A stretch of DNA of 64,000 nucleotides from positions 3,844,001-3,908,000 of the forward strand of contig CP018783.1 in NCBI GenBank assembly GCA_002025645.1, written 5' to 3'. Under the pieces are notes generated by a model. The model was not told the origin of the DNA. It saw only the letters and a list, made by a program, of their open reading frames with translations, and searched no databases. The position numbers were made by a program, and so were the translations under genes. The first letter of the stretch is position 1; each line of letters begins with the position of its first letter. Of the stretch, positions 58,858 to 64,000 are shown piece by piece. Source of the stretch: Curtobacterium pusillum (GTDB lineage Bacteria; Actinomycetota; Actinomycetes; Actinomycetales; Microbacteriaceae).

Positions 58858-58903
58858 ACGGCCTGGAGGCGCGTGGCGGCCGCGCGCCGTGCCTCCAGTC
58901 CGG
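58858..58903. repeat. 46-bp palindrome, copy 4 (between direct repeats)
   Basis: Left half ACGGCCTGGAGGCGCGTG plus GCGGC, right half the reverse form with GCCTCCAGTCCGG, weaker pairing in the centre. It lies exactly between the two 107-bp direct repeats, suggesting the flanks were duplicated around it or the element entered between existing repeats. Confidence 0.8.
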
Positions 58904-58907
58904 TGTC

Positions 58908-59014
58908 GGTCGCGAAAGCGACAGGCTGCCGCCTGACGGCGGCGGCATCGAGTCGCTGTGGCGGGGTGGTCGGCGTGCGTCAGCGGGACGGTGTCGCTTC
59001 GGCGGGATGGTGAC
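58908..59014. repeat. 107-bp direct repeat, copy 2
   Basis: Second copy of 58745-58851, same orientation and length, about nine substitutions. It is followed by the 68-bp hairpin copy 2 (59027-59094). Together these elements account for almost all of 58729-59079, and I see no gene or RNA in the rest. Confidence 0.8.
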
Positions 59015-59026
59015 CGGGGCGTGGGC

Positions 59027-59094
59027 CGAGTCTCGCGTCGACGGACAGTTCTCGGGTTCCGGCGGGCGAGGACTGTCCGTCAGGCCGAGATTCG
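59027..59094. repeat. 68-bp hairpin element, copy 2 (overlaps thiD/tenA 3' end)
   Basis: Arms of 28 bp (59027-59054, 59067-59094) pair at 22 of 28 positions with a 12-nt loop, the same geometry as 18413-18480, and outer ends CGAGTCTCG and CGAGATTCG. Its last 15 bp (59080-59094) encode the stop and final residues of thiD/tenA, so the C-terminus RISA derives from the element. It can also act as the operon terminator. Confidence 0.75.
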
Positions 59095-60552
59095 CGGCGG
59101 TGCGGCGGGCAGGGGCATGCGGAAGAACGCGAGCTCCCACTCGGTGCTGCGGCGGAACGCGCGGGTCATCGCGCCGCGCTCCGCGGGCGTCGCGGCGGCG
59201 GCGAGCTCCTCGACACGGGCGGTCGCGGCAGCCGAGGCCTCCGCGAAGCCCGGATCGCCGTAGGCCCCGACCCAGTCCGCGAACAGGTGGCCCGCCGGCA
59301 CCGCGCCGAGCTGCGTGCCGACCCACGCGTAGACCCGGAAACACGGCAGCACCGCGGCGGCGAGGACCCCGACCGACCCGGAGTCTGCGGCGGCCTGCAG
59401 GTGCGCGAGGTACCCGGCACAGGTCGGGTCCACCGGGTCGTCGGCGTGCGTGCCGGCGAGGCGTCGGTGGTGGAGGTCGCGGGCCTCGTCGGCGCAACCC
59501 TCGGCGGACGCCGCCCAGAACGCCGCGGCGTCGCCGGACGACCACGACGCGAGCTGCGACAGGTGTCGCTCGTACGCGCGGAGGTAGTGGATGTCCTGCG
59601 CGAGGTAGCCCGCGAAGACGTCGGCGTCGAGCGTGCCGTCCCGCAGGCCGACCAGGAACGGGCAGTCGATCGTCTCCTGCAGCACCTCGGTGACGTCGGT
59701 CCACCAGCGGTCCGTCCACGATGGCGTGGGCAGGGCATCACGGATGACGGCGCCGTGGTCGATCGGGCCGGTGCCGGTCCCGACGTGCAGGGCGTCGGCT
59801 TCGCGGAGTGCCGCGGTCAGCCAGGTCTTGGCAGTGCCGATCGCGAGCTCCCAGTCACCGTCGCGGGCCACGAGCGTCGCGATCGCACTCGACAGCGAGC
59901 AGCCGGTGCCGTGCGTGTTCGTCGTGGCGACGCGCGGGCCCGAGAAGGTCCGGACGCTGCCGTCGGGCGAGACGAGGACGTCGTCGGAGGTATCGCCGTC
60001 GTCGTGGCCGCCCTTCGCGAGCACCAGGACGTCCCAGGTCCGGGCGACCGTCGAGGCGGCTGCTGCCGGTGGCGTTCCGGGTGCGGCACCGGCCAGGGTC
60101 GCGAGGACGTCCAGCTCGGCCCGGTTCGGCGTCACCAGGTCGGCGAGCGTGAACAGCTCGGACACCGCCCGGGTGGCGTCTTCGTCGAGCAGGCGGTCGC
60201 CGCTCGTGGCCACCATCACGGGGTCGACCACCACCACGGGCGGTCGCTGCTCGTGGAGCCAGGCCGTCACGGTGCGGACGACCTCGGCCGTGCCGAGCAT
60301 GCCGATCTTCACGGCGTCGATCGTCACGTCGTCGGACACCGCGTCGAGCTGCTCGCGGAGGAACCCGACGTCGGGCACGTGCACGGACCGCACCCCGCGG
60401 GTGTTCTGCGCGACGAGGGCCGTCACCACGCCCATGCCGTAGCCGTCGTGCGCCGCGATCGACTTCAGGTCGGCCTGCAGCCCGGCGCCCCCGGTCGGGT
60501 CGGTCCCCGCGATGCTCAGGACGCGGGGGACTGCCGGCCGTGCGGCGGTCAC
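59080..60552 (-). CDS. thiD: bifunctional hydroxymethylpyrimidine kinase ThiD fused to TenA thiaminase II-like domain
   Basis: 490 residues. Residues 1-265 form ThiD (SIAGTDPTGGAGLQADLKSI, VDPVMVATSGDRLL, and TNTHGTGCSLSSAIA with the catalytic Cys/Gly region), which phosphorylates HMP and HMP-P. From about 275, a TenA domain follows (ETIDCPFLVGLRDGTL, AGYLAQDIHYLRAYERHLS, AVLPCFRVYAWVG with the catalytic Cys), which salvages thiamine breakdown products. GTG 60552 overlaps thiE. It is the last gene of the riboswitch-controlled operon. The C-terminal codons come from a 68-bp repeat element. Confidence 0.92.
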   Translation of the reverse strand: MTAARPAVPRVLSIAGTDPTGGAGLQADLKSIAAHDGYGMGVVTALVAQNTRGVRSVHVPDVGFLREQLDAVSDDVTIDAVKIGMLGTAEVVRTVTAWLHEQRPPVVVVDPVMVATSGDRLLDEDATRAVSELFTLADLVTPNRAELDVLATLAGAAPGTPPAAAASTVARTWDVLVLAKGGHDDGDTSDDVLVSPDGSVRTFSGPRVATTNTHGTGCSLSSAIATLVARDGDWELAIGTAKTWLTAALREADALHVGTGTGPIDHGAVIRDALPTPSWTDRWWTDVTEVLQETIDCPFLVGLRDGTLDADVFAGYLAQDIHYLRAYERHLSQLASWSSGDAAAFWAASAEGCADEARDLHHRRLAGTHADDPVDPTCAGYLAHLQAAADSGSVGVLAAAVLPCFRVYAWVGTQLGAVPAGHLFADWVGAYGDPGFAEASAAATARVEELAAAATPAERGAMTRAFRRSTEWELAFFRMPLPAAPPRISA

Positions 60553-61205
60553 GGGGCACTCCAGGCGGACACGTACGCCGCGGCGGCCGATCCGGGATCG
60601 GCAGCAGCGCAGATGCCGGACACCACGGCGACGCCGGCTGCCCCGGCGGCACGCAGGGGCACGACGTCGTCGAGCGTGACGCCGCCGATCGCGACGCAGG
60701 GGACGTCGGTCGCGGCCGCGAGCCGGGCGAAGCCGTCGTGGCCGAGCGCCGGCGGGTGGTCCGCCTTCGTCGTGGTGGGGTGCACGACCCCGACCCCGAG
60801 CAGGTCGACGGTGCCGCGGGGGAGCCGGTCGACCGCAGCGAGGTGCCCCGGCGTGTTCGCGGTCAGGCCGACGTGGGCGTCCGCGCCGAGCAGGGCCCGG
60901 GCGACCTCGACCGGGACGTCGGACTGGCCGAGGTGCACCCCGGCGACCCGGTGGCCGGCGTGACGAGCGGCGAGGGCGACGTCGAGCCGGTCGTCGACCA
61001 CGACGGTCGCCCGGTCGCCCACGGCGTCGGCCACCGCGGAGGTCAGGGCGAGCAGGTCACGCGCGGAGGCGTCCTTGTCGCGGACCTGCACGATCCGCAC
61101 GCCGCCGTGCACCGCTGCCCGGACCACACCGAGGACACCGATGCCGTGCCGGTCGGACAACGCGCCGTCGGTGACGAGGTAGACGCCGACGTCGGTGCCG
61201 GTCAC
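60549..61205 (-). CDS. thiE: thiamine-phosphate synthase
   Basis: 218 residues. [41 protein letters not shown] and [15 protein letters not shown] with [10 protein letters not shown] form the TIM-barrel enzyme that joins HMP-PP and thiazole phosphate. GTG 61205 overlaps the thiM stop by 4 bp, and its own stop overlaps the thiD start, so the three are translationally coupled. The catalytic Lys/Ser residues in the diphosphate-binding loop are present. Function secure from operon and motifs. Confidence 0.92.
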   Translation of the reverse strand: MTGTDVGVYLVTDGALSDRHGIGVLGVVRAAVHGGVRIVQVRDKDASARDLLALTSAVADAVGDRATVVVDDRLDVALAARHAGHRVAGVHLGQSDVPVEVARALLGADAHVGLTANTPGHLAAVDRLPRGTVDLLGVGVVHPTTTKADHPPALGHDGFARLAAATDVPCVAIGGVTLDDVVPLRAAGAAGVAVVSGICAAADPGSAAAAYVSAWSAP

Positions 61206-62077
61206 GCGGGGACCTCGACGGTGTTGGGTGCCTGCTCCACGGTGATCCGGGCCTCGCGGACGACGTCCTCCGGGCTGAGCGACGCCAGCCGGTCGAGGAA
61301 CAGCGGCTGGAACGTGCCCGGCCCGCCGGCGTCCCGCGCCGCGAGCTCGGACGCGATCGTGTGCGCCGCGGTGGCGGCGACCGCAGCCGCTCCGGCGTCG
61401 TCGGGGGAGACCGCGGTGAACGCGGCGACGACCGCTCCCAGCGCGCACCCGCCGCCCGTGATCCGCGTCAGTAGCTCGGTGCCGTTCGCGACCCGCACCG
61501 ACCCGATGCCGGGCGCGACCAGCAGGTCGACGGGACCCGACACGGCGACCGCGGCCACGCGCCTCCCGTCCGGGTCCGGACCGGCCACGGCGGCGACCGC
61601 AGCATCCCGCGCGTCGTCGGTGCCCACCGTGCTGTCGACCCCGCGCCCACCGGCGGAGGCACCGAGCACGGCGAGGACCTCGGAGGCGTTGCCGCGGAGC
61701 ACCGTCGGACCGAGCGCCAGCAGGTCGCGGGCGAGCGCGGTCCGCACCGGGAGCGAGCCGACCGCCACCGGGTCGAGCACCCACGGCGTGCCGGCGTCGA
61801 CGGCTGCCGAGGCGGCCTCGAGCGACGCGGCCCGGGGCTCGGCGTGCGGGGTGCCGGTGTTCACCAGCAGGGCGTCGGCGACCCGGGCGAACGGCCCGGC
61901 CTCGGTGACGACGTCGACCATCGCGGCCGAGGCGCCGAGCGCGAGCAGCACGTTCGCGGTGACGTTCTGCACCACCGTGTTCGTGATGCAGTGCACCAGC
62001 GGGCCCCGGGCACGCACGGCCTCGAGCAGTTCGGCGGTTCGGTGGGCCCAGTCGTGTTCGGGCGCAGCGGTTTCCAT
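61202..62077 (-). CDS. thiM: hydroxyethylthiazole kinase
   Basis: 291 residues of the ribokinase-like ThiM fold: [28 protein letters not shown] at the start, [39 protein letters not shown], and [15 protein letters not shown] with the catalytic Cys near the C-terminus. It salvages thiazole for thiamine synthesis. It is the first gene of the operon, 3-4 bp after the riboswitch expression platform. ATG 62077 is close to a GAAGGGAT site that may belong to the riboswitch. Confidence 0.92.
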   Translation of the reverse strand: METAAPEHDWAHRTAELLEAVRARGPLVHCITNTVVQNVTANVLLALGASAAMVDVVTEAGPFARVADALLVNTGTPHAEPRAASLEAASAAVDAGTPWVLDPVAVGSLPVRTALARDLLALGPTVLRGNASEVLAVLGASAGGRGVDSTVGTDDARDAAVAAVAGPDPDGRRVAAVAVSGPVDLLVAPGIGSVRVANGTELLTRITGGGCALGAVVAAFTAVSPDDAGAAAVAATAAHTIASELAARDAGGPGTFQPLFLDRLASLSPEDVVREARITVEQAPNTVEVPA

Positions 62078-62080
62078 GGA

Positions 62081-62160
62081 CGATCCCTTCGCGAGTACGA
62101 GCTCGAGCAGGTTCGACGGGTGTGATCTCAGCCGCTGGTTGCGGCACCCCGTGTCTCGGA
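62081..62160 (-). ncRNA. TPP riboswitch (Thi box)
   Basis: On the minus strand the motifs come in the correct order: GGGGTGCC, GGCTGAGA, ACCC, then CGAACCTG and a terminal purine-rich GAAGGGAT before the thiM ATG. These are the conserved thi-box bases of the TPP aptamer. With the start codon so near, ribosome-site sequestration (translational control) is the probable mechanism. Control by thiamine pyrophosphate is firm from the motif. Confidence 0.92.
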
Positions 62161-62229
62161 CGACACCGTACACGACGTGCTCCCGACGTCTTCGGTCACA
62201 CGACGGGTGCCGTGTGACAGGCTTGGAGG

Positions 62230-63207
62230 GTGCCAGACGCAACGCCTCCCGGGCCTCCTCCCGGCCCCCGCGATCCCGGCGACGCCTGGGCGATCGGCCC
62301 CGACGGCACCAAGGCCTGGGGACGCTTCGGCGCTGCAGGGCTCCTCGTCGACGACGGCTCCGGACGCGTCCTCCTGCAGCACCGCGTCGAGTGGAGCCAC
62401 CACGGCGGCACGTGGGGCATCCCCGGCGGAGCCCGGCACCTGGGCGAGGACGCCGTGACCGGAGCCCTCCGCGAGTCCGCCGAGGAAGCCGGCGTGCCGT
62501 CGGACGGCGTCGACCTGCGGCACACCTCCCTGCTGGACCTCGGGTTCTGGACGTACACGACGGTGGTGGGCCGTGCCTCCGTGCCGTTCGAACCGGTGAT
62601 CGCGGACCGTGAGAGCCTGGAACTGGCCTGGGTGCCCGTCGACGACGTCGACGACCTCCCCCTGCACCCCGGGTTCGGGGCGTCCTGGCCGGCGTTGCGG
62701 GCACGGCTCGCGACGACACCGCACGTGGTGGTGGACGCCGCGAACGTCGTCGGCAGCGTGCCGGACGGGTGGTGGAAGGACCGGGCGGGGGCTGCGTCGC
62801 GGTTGCTCGGGTCGGTCGAGGCGCTCGCCGCGGAGGGCGTGCCGGCTGGGCTCCTGGACCTGCCCTTCGACCGGTGGTGGCCGCGGTGGACGGTGGTGCT
62901 CGAGGGTGAGGCGCGGGGCGCGGCGTCCGGCGCGGACGGCGCGGACGGCGGCGCAGGCGTTGGCGCGAGCGCGTTCAGTGAGCAGAAAACGTCGGGTGGG
63001 GACGCCCGACCCGACCATTCCTGCTCACTCGACGTCGTCCGGGCGCCCGGATCAGGCGACGACGCGATCGTCGAGGCCGCACGAGCCGCGGTCGACGCCG
63101 GTCACGCTCCGGTCGTCGTGGTGACGGCCGACCGCGAGCTCCGGGCCCGCGTCGAGTCGATCGGCGCCGTGGTGCGCGGACCGAGCTGGCTGCGCGAGCA
63201 GTTCTAG
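62230..63207 (+). CDS. NUDIX hydrolase fused to a PIN/NYN-like domain, interrupted by a repeat element
   Basis: A 325-residue fusion. Residues about 35-140 form a NUDIX domain ([27 protein letters not shown] has the REx2EE-type pattern). From about 172, [32 protein letters not shown], and after a gap [45 protein letters not shown], form a PIN/NYN-type nuclease-like domain. A 63-bp hairpin element in frame encodes about 248-268, splitting this second domain. GTG 62230 is the start. Its stop overlaps that of the MFS gene on the other strand. NUDIX substrate unknown. Confidence 0.85.
   Translation: MPDATPPGPPPGPRDPGDAWAIGPDGTKAWGRFGAAGLLVDDGSGRVLLQHRVEWSHHGGTWGIPGGARHLGEDAVTGALRESAEEAGVPSDGVDLRHTSLLDLGFWTYTTVVGRASVPFEPVIADRESLELAWVPVDDVDDLPLHPGFGASWPALRARLATTPHVVVDAANVVGSVPDGWWKDRAGAASRLLGSVEALAAEGVPAGLLDLPFDRWWPRWTVVLEGEARGAASGADGADGGAGVGASAFSEQKTSGGDARPDHSCSLDVVRAPGSGDDAIVEAARAAVDAGHAPVVVVTADRELRARVESIGAVVRGPSWLREQF
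62972..63034. repeat. 63-bp hairpin element, coding copy inside the NUDIX fusion
   Basis: Arms 62972-62997 and 63009-63034 with an 11-nt loop. The left arm matches the right-arm type of 53938-54000 and vice versa, so it is inserted in the opposite orientation. It is read in frame (containing [15 protein letters not shown]) with no stop, at the edge of the PIN/NYN-like core. Confidence 0.85.
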
Positions 63208-64000
63208 CCCGCCGGGGCCGGGATGTGCTTCCGCGACGACACCAGGATCGCCACCCACGACACCACCCCGAGCCCGACGACCACCCACAGGATGAGCGGC
63301 ACCGCCACGACGTTCGCCACGGCCGCGATCACCGCGGGCGCCAGGAACCCGGCGTACGCCGCCGCGTAGAACACCCCGGTCAGCCCGGCCAGGTCGCGGG
63401 CCCCGGCGATCCGCTGCACCTCGAGCAACGACGACACGAGTGCGAGCCCGATGCCGAGGCCGATCACCACGTTCGCGACGAGTCCGATCGCCACCGACTG
63501 CAGCTGGATCGCGACGACGACCACCGCGATGCCCGCGGTCATGAGCCCCACGGCGGTTAGGAGTCCACGTGCCGAGACGAGCGAGTTGACCCGCGCCGCC
63601 AGGGGCTGCACGGCGCTCGACACCCCGAGGGCGACGACGGTGGCGGCGGTGGCGAACAGGAGCCCCCACATCCCGGTCGCACCGGCGAGCTTGGTCGGCA
63701 GGTACCCGTACCCGATCGCCGCGGAGCCGAAGATCCACGGTGCTGCAACGAGCACGACCCGGGTGAAGCGACGGTGGCCGGCGCTCGGCACGGCGAGCTG
63801 CTTCCACCACGGCCCGGGCAGGCCGCCGGTCCGGTTCGTCTCCGGCGTCCGCCACACGATGACGGCGAACGGGATCGCGACGCAGATGTGCACGAGGAAC
63901 GGCAGCACCTCGGGGATCGGCCCCCACTGTGCGATGAGCCCGGCGACGAGCGCGCCCGACGCCGACCCGAGGGTGAACGCCAGCGATGCCCGGCGTGCCC
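63204..64000 (-). CDS. MFS transporter (N-terminus cut by window edge)
   Basis: 266 residues are visible, running off the right edge, so the N-terminal third is missing. They contain about eight hydrophobic helices. FTLGSASGALVAGLIAQWGPIPEV in the visible start is a helix-5-like segment, WWKQLAVPSAGHRRFTRVVLVAAPWIFGSAA the central loop and following helix, and GARDLAGLTGVFYAAAYAGFLAPAVI a late helix. Substrate unknown. The stop overlaps the NUDIX-fusion stop (CTAG). Confidence 0.8.
   Translation of the reverse strand, partial: ARRASLAFTLGSASGALVAGLIAQWGPIPEVLPFLVHICVAIPFAVIVWRTPETNRTGGLPGPWWKQLAVPSAGHRRFTRVVLVAAPWIFGSAAIGYGYLPTKLAGATGMWGLLFATAATVVALGVSSAVQPLAARVNSLVSARGLLTAVGLMTAGIAVVVVAIQLQSVAIGLVANVVIGLGIGLALVSSLLEVQRIAGARDLAGLTGVFYAAAYAGFLAPAVIAAVANVVAVPLILWVVVGLGVVSWVAILVSSRKHIPAPAG

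Noticed and set aside
57248..59719. 823-codon open frame on the minus strand covering the MarR, phosphoesterase and repeat regions
   Set aside because: Includes the 107-bp repeats and antisense of well-supported genes. The product is low complexity and unlikely to be real.
1..64000. tRNA, rRNA, insertion sequences, prophage or plasmid origin
   Set aside because: No cloverleaf, rRNA-like, transposase or phage structural signal was noticed by eye on either strand. Small RNAs without strong motifs could be missed.

Overview
The window is 64 kb of GC-rich (about 70% G+C) actinobacterial chromosome. The best guess is Microbacteriaceae, most likely Curtobacterium or a close relative. This rests on codon use, LAYTG-type cell-wall sorting signals, several GTG starts, and many start codons only 6-8 nt downstream of a -10-like hexamer, which suggests leaderless mRNAs. 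The family assignment is inference. I saw no tRNA, rRNA, insertion sequence, prophage or CRISPR array. The content is mostly ordinary single-gene units and short operons, both edges cut through genes, and gene spacing is tight.

Layout. 1-10.4 kb: a TMEM175-like channel (cut by the left edge), DUF1653, a small secreted/membrane pair, a large RecB-nuclease/helicase fusion, GPP34, an SDR, an HNH endonuclease and an aldo/keto reductase. 10.4-23.2 kb: a SWIM/SNF2 helicase, a lipoprotein, a BLUF photoreceptor, a GH16 enzyme, two APC permeases, DUF427, DoxX, a lysozyme-like protein and small membrane proteins. 23.3-30.3 kb: a uracil-DNA-glycosylase-family protein, an MshA-like glycosyltransferase, DUF429, a LigD-type polymerase and an ATP-dependent DNA ligase (NHEJ-type parts, with a small iron-box ORF between them), an MBL-fold hydrolase and a HicA/HicB-type module. 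30.4-36.5 kb: azoreductase and three tandem LAYTG surface proteins. 36.7-46.3 kb: LysR/PutA, VOC, thioesterase with a TetR regulator, acyl-CoA dehydrogenase and an S9 peptidase. 46.4-58.7 kb: patatin, trypsin-like protease, an HxlR/quinone reductase/NmrA redox-stress module, MFS/LysR, aldo/keto reductase, F420-reductase-like protein, GNAT, VOC and MarR/phosphoesterase. 59.1-62.2 kb: a thiamine operon (thiM-thiE-thiD/tenA) behind a TPP riboswitch. 62.2-64 kb: a NUDIX fusion and an MFS transporter cut by the right edge.

The least expected signal lies between and inside the genes: several families of palindromic repeats with conserved element length. A 46-bp palindrome occurs four times in full. 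Related half-copies lie in six coding sites in five genes, mainly in Pro/Ala-rich linkers, and are read in more than one frame. A 63-bp hairpin occurs once between genes and once, in the opposite orientation and in frame, inside the NUDIX-fusion gene. A 68-bp hairpin occurs twice, once forming the C-terminal codons of thiD/tenA. A 107-bp direct repeat flanks one 46-bp palindrome. This looks like a set of small dispersed palindromic elements that tolerate, and perhaps exploit, insertion into protein-coding DNA. I see no candidate mobilising enzyme in the window.

Other points of interest are an 8-bp tandem repeat (8 copies) next to the -10 box of a divergent promoter, a 47-codon ORF behind a DtxR/IdeR-like site, and a GH16 enzyme whose catalytic-loop Asp is Asn.
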